Made by a program: the position numbers and the translations under genes. The notes under the pieces are model-generated. The model made no database searches and was not told the DNA's origin. It saw only the letters and a list, made by a program, of their open reading frames with translations. Positions 11,900 through 23,701 of a DNA stretch of 37,702 bases are shown here, in pieces (the first letter of the stretch is position 1; each line of letters begins with the position of its first letter). The DNA is from Deltaproteobacteria bacterium (GTDB lineage Bacteria; Myxococcota_A; Polyangia; Haliangiales; Haliangiaceae), in contig JANXOM010000256.1 of NCBI GenBank assembly GCA_025353585.1, positions 1 to 37,702 on the forward strand, given 5' to 3'.

Positions 11900-11910
11900 C
11901 CCGACGCGGC

Positions 11911-12705
11911 TTAGAACGCGAACAGCGCGGCGATGCCTGCGCCGTGCGCGTCGGCGGTCGGGACAACCAGCGACGTCCGCGGGTGTTCCTGCGAGCTGTG
12001 GCGCGCGAAGAAGTACACCGACGCGACGGCGGCGAGCCCACCGATGCCGAACGAGGCATACCCGGCGTCCTTGTATCCATCCGACCCCGACGAGCGACCC
12101 TGCGCGTACAGCACGACCCCGGCGCCCACGAGCAGCGCGGCGCCACCGGCGTACGTCCACGCCCGGTCGCGCTCGTGGCCCGGCGCCGGTCCGAAGTCCG
12201 CCGTCGAGGCGACGATCGTCACCTTCTTCTCCGGCGGCGGTGCGTCGGTGACCGGCCCGGGCATGTCGTGGGGCGGCGGCGCGACCGGCTCCGGCGGCGG
12301 CGACGGCCGCGACTCGGCGACCGGGGGCGCCACCACGACCGGCGTGACCGGCGGTGGCTCGCTCACCGGCGCGGCGCACTTCGTGATGCGCTCCTTCGTG
12401 AGCGCGGTGTTCTTCGCGTTCGGCGCGCCCTGCTCGAGGTACTGGCGGTAGTACGGCACGGCCGCGTCGCACGCGCCGGCGTTCTGGTGCGCGCTGGCGA
12501 TCTTGAACAGCAGCGCGGGGTCCTTCGTCAGCTCGTACGCGGCCGTGTAGTCCTTCGCGGCCTCGGTGAACTTGTTGACACGGCTCTCCGCTTCCGCCGC
12601 CGTGTACAGCTTCTTGGCCTGCGCGATCTCGGCCTTCGTCGGAGCCGCGAGCGCGACGCCTCCCGTCGCAGCCACGGCCAGTACCCCCACGAGCAGCTTG
12701 TGCAT
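11911..12705 (-). CDS. TPR-type exported protein with Pro-rich linker and membrane hairpin, paralog A
   Basis: A 264-residue protein with a signal peptide (HKLLVGVLAVAATGGVALA). A tetratricopeptide-like segment follows (AKKLYTAAEAESRVNKFTEA to PYYRQYLEQG, about residues 27-95), then a long Pro/Val-rich linker, and two hydrophobic helices (WTYAGGAALLVGAGVVLYA and FGIGGLAAVASVYFFA). The C-terminus is AALFAF. The domain order matches the neighbouring gene, its paralog. Such TPR proteins are common in Myxococcota next to Ser/Thr kinases; the function is unknown. Its stop is 11 bp from the convergent kinase stop. Confidence 0.78.
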   Translation of the reverse strand: MHKLLVGVLAVAATGGVALAAPTKAEIAQAKKLYTAAEAESRVNKFTEAAKDYTAAYELTKDPALLFKIASAHQNAGACDAAVPYYRQYLEQGAPNAKNTALTKERITKCAAPVSEPPPVTPVVVAPPVAESRPSPPPEPVAPPPHDMPGPVTDAPPPEKKVTIVASTADFGPAPGHERDRAWTYAGGAALLVGAGVVLYAQGRSSGSDGYKDAGYASFGIGGLAAVASVYFFARHSSQEHPRTSLVVPTADAHGAGIAALFAF

Positions 12706-12737
12706 GGGGCTGATACTAACCGGATCGTCGCCCGGAT

Positions 12738-13559
12738 CTAAAATGACCAGGTCGCGGCGAGGCCGCCGCCGTGGGCAGACGCGGTCGGCACGAGGACGGT
12801 CTCGTCGCCGTGCCGCGTGAACAGGTACGCCGAGACGCCGGCCGCGACGGCGCCGAGGCCGAACGCGGTCCAGGAGAGATCCTGGTAGCGGTGGCCCTGG
12901 TCGAGGAGGTCCTGGTAGCGCTTCTGCGTGGCCGCGTCGTAGGTCGGCGGCGTGTTCTGGAAGCCGACATAGAGGTCGGTGATGTCCGACTCGGAGGAGT
13001 GGGCGGCCTCGGCGAGGACCACGCCGCTGATCGCGAGCGCGAGTGCGCTGGCCCCGACGACCCACGCCGCAGGGTGAGAGTTGGCAGCGGGCAGGGTGAC
13101 AGGCGGTGGCACGGCGCGCGGGGCCGGCGCGGGCGGGGTGACCGTCACCGGTGGCGGCGCGGGCGGAGACGTCGTGACAGGGGCGGGCGGCGGCGGCTCC
13201 TCGATGGTCGCGCCACAGGCGGTGATTCGCCGGGTCACGAGCTCGACGAACCGCGGCGCCGGCGCGGCCTCCTTCAGGTAGCGCCGGAAGTACACGACCG
13301 CGACCGCGCACTCGCCGTTCTTCTCGCGGGCCGTCGCGATCTTGTAGAAGAGCACGGGGTCCCGGGACCGCTCGTACGCGACCCCGTAGTCGCGCGCGGC
13401 GTCGGCGTAGGCCCCCAGCGCCAGCTCCTTCTCCGCGGTGGCGTAGAGGCCCTTTGCCTGCTCGACGTCTCCCGGCGTTGGAGGCGCCGGGGGCACCGGG
13501 GCGGCCGTGGCGACGCGTCCCAGGCCGATCACGACCAGCCCGAGTCGCACCGCGCGCAT
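12738..13559 (-). CDS. TPR-type exported protein with Pro-rich linker and membrane hairpin, paralog B
   Basis: A 273-residue paralog of the downstream gene. It has a signal peptide ([14 protein letters not shown]), a TPR-like region ([20 protein letters not shown] to [11 protein letters not shown]), a Cys in a conserved place (RRITACGA, compared with ERITKCAA) and a linker made largely of Pro, Val and Thr. Two hydrophobic segments follow ([20 protein letters not shown] and [16 protein letters not shown]) and the C-terminus is AATWSF. It lies 32 bp upstream of paralog A on the same strand, consistent with a tandem duplication. It is divergent from the EF-G gene, with only 41 bp between their starts. 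No enzymatic motif is seen. Confidence 0.78.
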   Translation of the reverse strand: MRAVRLGLVVIGLGRVATAAPVPPAPPTPGDVEQAKGLYATAEKELALGAYADAARDYGVAYERSRDPVLFYKIATAREKNGECAVAVVYFRRYLKEAAPAPRFVELVTRRITACGATIEEPPPPAPVTTSPPAPPPVTVTPPAPAPRAVPPPVTLPAANSHPAAWVVGASALALAISGVVLAEAAHSSESDITDLYVGFQNTPPTYDAATQKRYQDLLDQGHRYQDLSWTAFGLGAVAAGVSAYLFTRHGDETVLVPTASAHGGGLAATWSF

Positions 13560-13600
13560 GCCTGATCTTATGCGCCTTTTCGCGCTATACCGCCCGCGCC

Positions 13601-15652
<2,052 letters not shown>

Positions 15653-15666
15653 CCGCTGCGGAGCGG
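15653..15666. other. Short GC hairpin between convergent genes
   Basis: CCGCT and AGCGG form a 5-bp stem around GCGG immediately after the EF-G stop and before the convergent lipoprotein stop. There is no T-run on either strand, so a terminator role is uncertain. Confidence 0.3.
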
Positions 15667-15670
15667 GCCG

Positions 15671-17014
15671 CTAGGCCCCAGGCGGGAGCCCGTCGCCCGG
15701 CGGCGGGGCCGACTTCAAGCAATCGAGAAATGCATTGTCATCCGTCGGCCCGTCGACAACGCATTGCGTGACCGCGTCAGCGTCGCAATCGGCGATCACC
15801 TGGACCTCGGCGCGGAATGGCACCGCGACGCCGCGCGTCCCGGGTCCCTGCTTGAGGGTCCCGAACAGGAGCCCGTCCGCGGTGCTCGCCGGCACGGCCA
15901 GCGCCGCCAGCGAGCCGGACGCCTTGACGACGGTATCTCCGACCGCGAGGCCCGCGGAGCCGCTCCCGAACGTGCCCCCCGGACCGAGCTGGCCGTCCGG
16001 CTGGAGCAGCGCGAGGTTGCCGAAGTCATGGGTGACGATCGCCGGGACGTCGGCGGAGTGCCCGCACAGGTCTACCTGGGTGTGGTCCACGGGGTCGGGT
16101 GCCGCGCCGAACGTGCAGTGCACCACGACCGCACCAGCGACGCCGAGCATGCACGCCGTGTCCGCCGGGTCCGAGCACGCCTCGCAGACCGCGTTCTGCA
16201 TGCAGTAGGCGCTGCCACCGCAGCCGTCGGAGCCCTTGCCATCGACGCACGCGGGCGCGCCCGCTTCGCAGATTGTCCGGTCGACCGTGTTGCCGTTCTC
16301 CATCACGCTCGCCGTGCGCTCGCCCGTGCACGTGAACTTCGTCGGCGGTACCTCGGCCTGGGTCGTCGCGTCGAACGCGTTCGCGTCGCACTCGTTCGTG
16401 ATGAACGAGTCGCAGTCCGGATCCGCCTCGTCGTTGACGAACAGGATGTCCGAGCCCACGCCCGCCTGCGCGATGCGCGCGCACGCCTCGGCGAAGTGGC
16501 CGGGCGCCTCGTCCGGCCAGAGCTCCACGCCGGTCGTGCCCGCCGCGTTGGTCGGGTCGTGCGCGAGGTCCGCCGCCGGTACGAGCGTCACGGGATACCG
16601 GTAGACATGGCCGGGGTCGGCGACCGCGAGATCGGTGAGCACGCCGAGCGCGACGGGCGCGTTGTCGGCGGTGACGGCGACGGCGGCGACGATCGCGATC
16701 GCCGACGGCTGGTCCGTGCCGCCGGCCTGGAAGTAGAAGACGTAGTCGCTCTTGCCCGGCGTCAGCGCGACGCGATCGCCGCGGTTGTGCGGATCGCGGC
16801 GATAGAGGAGGGCAGGAACTTTCTGCGCGGAGTGCTGCGTCTGGATCGGCTCGGCCACCGGCGGAGCGGCGGAGGTCTGGCCGAGGTAGAGGACAAGCTC
16901 GGTCGCGCTGCCGACGCCGACGGGCACGTGCACGTCGATCTCGATCCCGGTGTCGCCGGAATGCGCGCACGCGGCCGCGAGGACACCACTGGCGAGAAGC
17001 CGTCCGGCTCGCAT
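15671..17014 (-). CDS. Cys-rich lipoprotein of unknown function
   Basis: A 447-residue protein with a lipoprotein signal (RAGRLLASGVLAAAC, Cys16). The mature part has a beta-rich first half, then a Cys-rich central segment (about residues 195-300) with SFITNECDANAFDA, DGCGGSAYC and CEACSDPADTAC, and a C-terminal part ending in a paired-Cys region (ADCDADAVTQC). The many Cys residues suggest disulfides in an extracytoplasmic or surface protein. I recognise no family; similar Cys-rich lipoproteins are frequent in Myxococcota. ATG 17014 is preferred over GTG 17029, since it places the basic residue and hydrophobic core correctly. It is divergent from the Dam gene. Confidence 0.75.
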   Translation of the reverse strand: MRAGRLLASGVLAAACAHSGDTGIEIDVHVPVGVGSATELVLYLGQTSAAPPVAEPIQTQHSAQKVPALLYRRDPHNRGDRVALTPGKSDYVFYFQAGGTDQPSAIAIVAAVAVTADNAPVALGVLTDLAVADPGHVYRYPVTLVPAADLAHDPTNAAGTTGVELWPDEAPGHFAEACARIAQAGVGSDILFVNDEADPDCDSFITNECDANAFDATTQAEVPPTKFTCTGERTASVMENGNTVDRTICEAGAPACVDGKGSDGCGGSAYCMQNAVCEACSDPADTACMLGVAGAVVVHCTFGAAPDPVDHTQVDLCGHSADVPAIVTHDFGNLALLQPDGQLGPGGTFGSGSAGLAVGDTVVKASGSLAALAVPASTADGLLFGTLKQGPGTRGVAVPFRAEVQVIADCDADAVTQCVVDGPTDDNAFLDCLKSAPPPGDGLPPGA

Positions 17015-17109
17015 GCCCAGATCGTACACGCTCTATAAGCGGATACGTATGTACTTGAAATCAGTACAAAAACTGGAGACGAGATCTCGCTGGACCGACG
17101 ATCACCTAC
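17015..17109. promoter_or_regulatory. AT-rich divergent promoter region with inverted repeat
   Basis: This intergenic stretch is strikingly AT-rich for the window. It contains TGTACT (17050-17055) and AGTACA (17063-17068), an inverted repeat with a 7-nt spacer, overlapping a TTGAAA box (17055-17060). On the complementary strand TATAGA (17036-17031) could be a -10 for the lipoprotein gene. GATC sites, the likely Dam target, occur at 17083 and 17100 just before the Dam start. A dimeric repressor site is plausible but unproven. Confidence 0.45.
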
Positions 17110-17979
17110 ATGTCGCCCCGCTCCGCGCTGCGTATCGTCCGCGCGCCCGATGTCGTTCCGCAGATCGCCCCCGCCCATCCCGTCGTGAAGTGGGTCGGCG
17201 GCAAGACCCGGCTCCTGCCCGAGCTCCAGGCTCGCATGCCGGCGAAGTTCGACCGGTACTTCGAGGCCTTCGCCGGCGGGGCGGCGCTGTTCTTCCGGGT
17301 CGCGCCCACGCGCGCCGTGCTGTCGGACTCGAATCCGGACCTCGTGAACCTCTACCGCACGCTCGCGACGAACGTCGCCGGCGTCATCCGCGGCCTCGAG
17401 AAGCATCGCGCGCTCCACGACGAGACCCACTACTACAAGACGCGCACGCGCTGGAACGATCGCAACGAGTCCTGGCCGGCCTCCGAGCGCGCGGCGACGT
17501 TCATCTACCTGAACAAGACCTGCTTCAACGGGCTCTGGCGCGTGAACCGCGCCGGCGACTTCAACGTGCCGATCGGCCGCTATGTCGATCCGCCGATCTG
17601 CGTGCCGGAGGCGCTGCGGGCGGCGGCGGCGGCGCTGGCGCGGGCAGACCTCCGGCGCGGCGACTATCGCGATGCGGTGACGGACGCCGGCCGCGGCGAC
17701 TTCGCATACTTCGATCCGCCGTACGACCCGCTGACGCCGACGGCGAGCTTCACGAGCTACACCGCGGGGATGTTCGGGCAGGACCAGCAGCGCGAGCTGG
17801 CCCAGACCGCCCGCGAGCTGGTGGGCCGCGGCTGCAAGGTCATGCTGTCGAACAGCGACACGCCGTTCGTCCGGTCGCTCTACAAGGGCTTCCAGATCGA
17901 CCGCGTGAAGTGCGCGCGCGCGATCAACAGCGACGCGGCGAAGCGCGGCGAGGTCGATGAAGTGATCGTGACGGGCTGA
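17110..17979 (+). CDS. dam: Dam-type DNA adenine N6-methyltransferase
   Basis: A 289-residue D12-class (alpha) adenine methyltransferase. The N-terminal SAM-site motif is PVVKWVGGKTRLLPEL (about residues 24-39), followed by FEAFAGGAALFF (FxGGG motif) and the catalytic DPPY motif in YFDPPYDPLTPTASFTSY. TCFNGLWRVNRAGDFNVP matches the target-recognition region of Dam/DpnM relatives, pointing to GATC as the site, which is inference from the family. No restriction endonuclease gene is adjacent, so it looks like an orphan enzyme acting in regulation, repair or replication rather than half of a restriction system. The ATG at 17110 follows the AT-rich leader; the stop is 12 bp from the convergent small gene. 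Confidence 0.9.
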   Translation: MSPRSALRIVRAPDVVPQIAPAHPVVKWVGGKTRLLPELQARMPAKFDRYFEAFAGGAALFFRVAPTRAVLSDSNPDLVNLYRTLATNVAGVIRGLEKHRALHDETHYYKTRTRWNDRNESWPASERAATFIYLNKTCFNGLWRVNRAGDFNVPIGRYVDPPICVPEALRAAAAALARADLRRGDYRDAVTDAGRGDFAYFDPPYDPLTPTASFTSYTAGMFGQDQQRELAQTARELVGRGCKVMLSNSDTPFVRSLYKGFQIDRVKCARAINSDAAKRGEVDEVIVTG

Positions 17980-17983
17980 AGCG

Positions 17984-17993
17984 AGCGGCCGCT
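17984..17993. other. 10-bp palindrome between convergent stops
   Basis: AGCGGCCGCT is a perfect palindrome between the Dam stop and the stop of the convergent 123-residue gene. With no T-run it is only a weak candidate for a bidirectional transcription stop. Confidence 0.25.
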
Positions 17994-18363
17994 ACGACAG
18001 CGCCGACGCCGAGGCGTAGGCCTGCGTCGTCGCGTCGTAGTCGAGGAGCATGCCGACGACGTTCGCCACCTTCGCGATGCGGAGCAGCTCGTCGCGGTTG
18101 CCGCGGACGACCATGCGGGGCTCGGCGCCCTCGAGCGACGACGACACCACGAACTGCCGCGCCTTCGCGACGTTCTTGAACACGAGCAAGTAGTTTTGAT
18201 CCGTCCCGGTGCGGGCGATCATCGGCACGCGCCCGTCGGCGTCCTGCGCCGCGAGCTCGCCGTCATTCTGGACCAGCAGGACCCACAGCCCATCGAGGCT
18301 GGACTTGTTGTCATCGGGGGGCTGGGTGCCCGTCCGGGGTCGGCTGCTCTGCTGCTGAATCAT
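17992..18363 (-). CDS. Conserved-looking small protein of unknown function
   Basis: A 123-residue soluble protein. A polar, Gln/Pro-rich N-terminal tail of about 22 residues is followed by a compact alpha/beta region: LWVLLVQNDGELAAQDADGR, YLLVFKNVAKARQFVVSS and RIAKVANVVGMLLDYD. The pattern of beta strands followed by a residue-naming helix faintly recalls SseB-like N-terminal folds, but I do not claim this. The start is well supported: AGGAG lies 5 nt upstream of ATG 18363, one of the clearest ribosome-binding sites in the window. It is divergent from moaA. Confidence 0.7.
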   Translation of the reverse strand: MIQQQSSRPRTGTQPPDDNKSSLDGLWVLLVQNDGELAAQDADGRVPMIARTGTDQNYLLVFKNVAKARQFVVSSSLEGAEPRMVVRGNRDELLRIAKVANVVGMLLDYDATTQAYASASALS

Positions 18364-18475
18364 CGATTCTCCTGATCCACACGAGCGTGCGTGGACGCGG
18401 GATAGATGCGGGTTTTCGTTCGATCTGTCAAGCCAGATTCGGACGGCTAGGTGTACGGGAAAACACGATTCCGGC

Positions 18476-18520
18476 TAACCGTGACATCGCCTTGACGTAA
18501 CGGTTACGCGAGGTCTACTC
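18476..18520 (+). promoter_or_regulatory. Candidate moaA promoter with overlapping inverted repeats
   Basis: TTGACG (18492-18497) and TCTACT (18514-18519) resemble -35 and -10 boxes with a 16-bp spacer. The palindrome CGTAACGGTTACG (18496-18508) lies in that spacer, and TAACCGT (18476-18482) with ACGGTTA (18500-18506) forms a second inverted pair flanking the -35. Transcription would begin near 18526, giving moaA almost no leader. This leaves no room for a molybdenum-cofactor riboswitch downstream of this promoter. Confidence 0.45.
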
Positions 18521-18530
18521 CCAGGTGTCC

Positions 18531-19592
18531 ATGCGGCTCCATCTACCCGTGATCGGCCAGGTCGCACCTCCCGTGATGGGTGGGGCGCTCCCCCTCGATC
18601 CGCTGGTAGATCTCTTCGCGCGGCACGTCCGCTACTTGCGCGTGTCGGTCACCGACCGGTGCAACTACCGCTGCAGCTACTGCATGCCGGAGGCGCTCGG
18701 CACGTCGATCGAGTTCCAGCCGCGCGCCGCGCTCCTGTCCTTCGAGGAGATCGAGCGCGTCGTGCGCCTGTTCGCGGGCCTCGGCGTGCGCAAGATCCGG
18801 CTGACCGGGGGCGAGCCGATGGTCCGGGCGGAGATCGGCGCGCTCGTGCGCCGCGTCGCCGCCATCCCCGGCATCGAGCAGGTCGTGATGACGACCAACG
18901 GGCACCTCGTGGCCGAGCACGCCCGTGCGCTCGTGGCCGCCGGGCTCACCGGGCTGAACATCTCGATCGACACGCTCGACCCCGACCGCTTCCGCGAGCT
19001 GACGGGCCGCGGAGATCTCGCCCGCGTGCAGGCCGGGATTGCCGCCGCCCGCGCCGCCGGCCTGCCGGTCCAGCTCAACACCGTGGCGCTCCGCGGCGTC
19101 AACGACGGCGAGCTCGTCGCGCTCGCGCGGTACGCCTGGCTCCATGGCGCGACCCCGCGGTTCATCGAGCACATGCCCATGTCCGCGGGGCAGCTCTACG
19201 CCGCCGACGCCGAGATCTCGTCCGCCTCGATCCGGCAGATCCTCGAGGCGGAGCTCGGCCCGCTGACGGTCGCGGCGAGCGCGCGGCGCGACCCGGGCCC
19301 GGCGCGCCACTGGACCACGAGCAGCGGCCGCGAGGTCGGCATCATCTCGGCGATGACCGACCACTTCTGCGCGGCGTGCAACCGGCTGCGGCTGACGGCG
19401 ACCGGCGATCTCCACGCCTGCCTCGGGCACGACGACGCCGTCAGCCTGCGCGACGTCCTCCGCGGCGGCGGCTCGGACGACGACCTCACGCGGGCCATCG
19501 CTGCGTCCGTGACCGGCAAGCGGGAGGGTCACACCTTCGAGCGCTCGGGCACCGGCGGCCCGCGCAAGCACATGATCGGGATGGGCGGCTAA
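18531..19592 (+). CDS. moaA: GTP 3',8-cyclase (radical SAM, molybdenum cofactor synthesis)
   Basis: A 353-residue MoaA. The N-terminal radical-SAM cluster motif is CNYRCSYC (Cx3CxxC), followed by RLTGGEPMVR. The second cluster, which binds GTP, appears as CX2CX13C in CAACNRLRLTATGDLHAC. The C-terminus is GMGG, matching the conserved Gly-Gly tail needed for the reaction. It converts GTP to 3',8-cyclo-dihydro-GTP, the first step of molybdopterin synthesis. Other moa genes are not in the window. ATG 18531 is preferred because AGG lies 5 nt upstream; GTG 18525 is the alternative. The next operon, ccm, starts 142 bp downstream on the same strand. Confidence 0.95.
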   Translation: MRLHLPVIGQVAPPVMGGALPLDPLVDLFARHVRYLRVSVTDRCNYRCSYCMPEALGTSIEFQPRAALLSFEEIERVVRLFAGLGVRKIRLTGGEPMVRAEIGALVRRVAAIPGIEQVVMTTNGHLVAEHARALVAAGLTGLNISIDTLDPDRFRELTGRGDLARVQAGIAAARAAGLPVQLNTVALRGVNDGELVALARYAWLHGATPRFIEHMPMSAGQLYAADAEISSASIRQILEAELGPLTVAASARRDPGPARHWTTSSGREVGIISAMTDHFCAACNRLRLTATGDLHACLGHDDAVSLRDVLRGGGSDDDLTRAIAASVTGKREGHTFERSGTGGPRKHMIGMGG

Positions 19593-19661
19593 CTGTCGCA
19601 GGCCGCTCGCTCCGTCGGAGAGGGCGAATTCCTGAGCAAGCTTCGGGGGAGGGGAATGCAA

Positions 19662-19680
19662 CCAACCGTGGTACGGTTGG
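19662..19680 (+). promoter_or_regulatory. 19-bp palindrome upstream of ccmE
   Basis: CCAACCGT (19662-19669) and ACGGTTGG (19673-19680) are perfect arms around GGT, centred about 64 bp before the ccmE start. No T-run follows, which argues against a simple terminator for moaA. The core half-site AACCGT/ACGGTT also occurs in the moaA promoter region, so a shared regulator is possible. Confidence 0.45.
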
Positions 19681-19734
19681 CCACTTCACGGGCCCGTCGG
19701 GCTTTGCCGCCGTCGTCGCGGAGGGGTTTCCTTC

Positions 19735-20241
19735 ATGCAAAACGCTACCCTCACCAAGATCGCCCTGACCGTCGCCGTCGTGCTCGGCGGCGCGGGCTTC
19801 CTCGTCTACACCTCCGTAGACCACGCCCAGCACTACAAGATGGTCGACGAGCTGATCTCGACCGGCGACCTCGCCGGTTGGGAGGGCAAGGAGCTCAAGG
19901 TCCACGGCAACGTGGAGGCCGGCTCCATCGTCGAGAAGATCGTCAGCCAGGAGCAGCACCGCACGTTCCTGCTCGTCAAGGGCGGCTCGAAGATCCGCGT
20001 GTTCTCGAGCGGTCCGAAGCCGGACACGTTCAAGGATGCATCCGAGGTGGTCGCCACCGGCCACCTGATCAAGGCCGCCGACATGAAGGGGATGGCGGAC
20101 TCGCTCGGCGTCAAGCTGGAGTCCGACCTGCCTTACGTCGTCGACGCTACCGACCTGATGGCCAAGTGCCCGTCCAAGTACGACGGCGCCCAGGTCAACA
20201 AGAACATCAACGACCGCAGCACCGACAACAAGTTCAAGTGA
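19735..20241 (+). CDS. ccmE: Cytochrome c maturation heme chaperone CcmE, CxxxY variant
   Basis: A 168-residue membrane-anchored protein. An N-terminal helix (residues 7-26) precedes a periplasmic OB-fold with the CcmE pattern LKVHGNVEAGSI, RTFLLVKGGSKIRVF and VVATGHL. Canonical CcmE binds heme covalently through His in HxxxY; here the site reads CPSKY (Cys145, Tyr149), the CxxxY variant described for Desulfovibrio and some archaea (called System I*). The Cys would be the heme attachment residue. It is the first gene of the ccm operon. GGAGG at 19720-19724 precedes ATG 19735 at a rather long spacing of 10 nt. A polar tail of about 19 residues follows the heme site. Confidence 0.93.
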   Translation: MQNATLTKIALTVAVVLGGAGFLVYTSVDHAQHYKMVDELISTGDLAGWEGKELKVHGNVEAGSIVEKIVSQEQHRTFLLVKGGSKIRVFSSGPKPDTFKDASEVVATGHLIKAADMKGMADSLGVKLESDLPYVVDATDLMAKCPSKYDGAQVNKNINDRSTDNKFK

Positions 20242-20256
20242 GAGCGGGTCTCCTCC

Positions 20257-22983
<2,727 letters not shown>

Positions 22984-22999
22984 GCGGAGCGTAGCCCCC

Positions 23000-23701
23000 A
23001 TGGCGACCGGTTCAGACGACAAGACGATGCGCTGGGTGCGCCTCGGCAGCCTGGGGTTCGTCCTCGTGGTCGGCTGGGTGTTCATCGGCTGGCAGAACTC
23101 GTTTCACATCACGCCGCCGCTGGTGTTCGTGATGCTCGGGTACCTCGCGGTCGTGCTCACGACCTACAACCTCTGGCGCACCGGCGCCTCCGCGGTCGCG
23201 CAGAACGAGGAGGACGACGGCGATGCGTCGTGGGGCAAGCCCACCGGCGCGCGCGGCGAGCTGGATCGCGAGAAGCGCACGATGCTCAAGGCGATCAAGG
23301 AAGCGGAGTTCGACCTGCAGATGGGCAAGCTTTCACAAGCGGACGCGCACCAGATGATCGGGATGTATCGCGCGCGGGCGATCGAGGTGATGAAGGAGCT
23401 CGAGCAGCTCGACCTCGGCGCGGCGGGCACGGTGCGCGAGCGGAACATGCGCGAGGTGAAGGCGCGCGTGGCCATCGAGGGCCGCATGGTCAAGGACAAG
23501 GCGGCGCCGCGGACCATCGTCGACGACGACGCCGCGAGCTACGGCTCGGGCGCGGCGGACGCCGACGACGTCAAGACGCCGATGATGACGGAGGCCGCGG
23601 ACGACGTCATGCCGCTGGCTGCGACCGAAGCGGCGACGCCCGAGGCCTCGGCCATCGAGGAGTCGAAGCCGACTGACAAACTGCAGGAGGCGAGCTCGTG
23701 A
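23000..23701 (+). CDS. CcmI-like cytochrome c biogenesis protein
   Basis: A 233-residue protein with two N-terminal membrane helices (about residues 14-30 and 38-55). A cytoplasm-facing coiled region follows that matches the CcmI core: LDREKRTMLKAIKEAEFDLQMGKLSQADAHQM and YRARAIEVMKELEQLD. The last 80 residues are acidic and Ala-rich with no clear fold. In other bacteria CcmI delivers apocytochrome c to CcmF/CcmH, but its TPR half is absent here. The gene lies between ccmF and the large Ig-like protein, whose GTG start overlaps its stop by 4 bp. CGGAG precedes the start at a spacing of 10 nt. Confidence 0.75.
   Translation: MATGSDDKTMRWVRLGSLGFVLVVGWVFIGWQNSFHITPPLVFVMLGYLAVVLTTYNLWRTGASAVAQNEEDDGDASWGKPTGARGELDREKRTMLKAIKEAEFDLQMGKLSQADAHQMIGMYRARAIEVMKELEQLDLGAAGTVRERNMREVKARVAIEGRMVKDKAAPRTIVDDDAASYGSGAADADDVKTPMMTEAADDVMPLAATEAATPEASAIEESKPTDKLQEASS

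Noticed and set aside
16950..17960. A + strand frame overlapping the Dam gene
   Set aside because: Arg/Pro-rich shadow of the Dam reading frame; the Dam frame has the FxGGG and DPPY motifs.
19662..19680. Palindrome before ccmE as an intrinsic terminator of moaA
   Set aside because: The 8-bp stem is not followed by a T-run (next bases are CCACTTCACG), so an operator or other role fits better.
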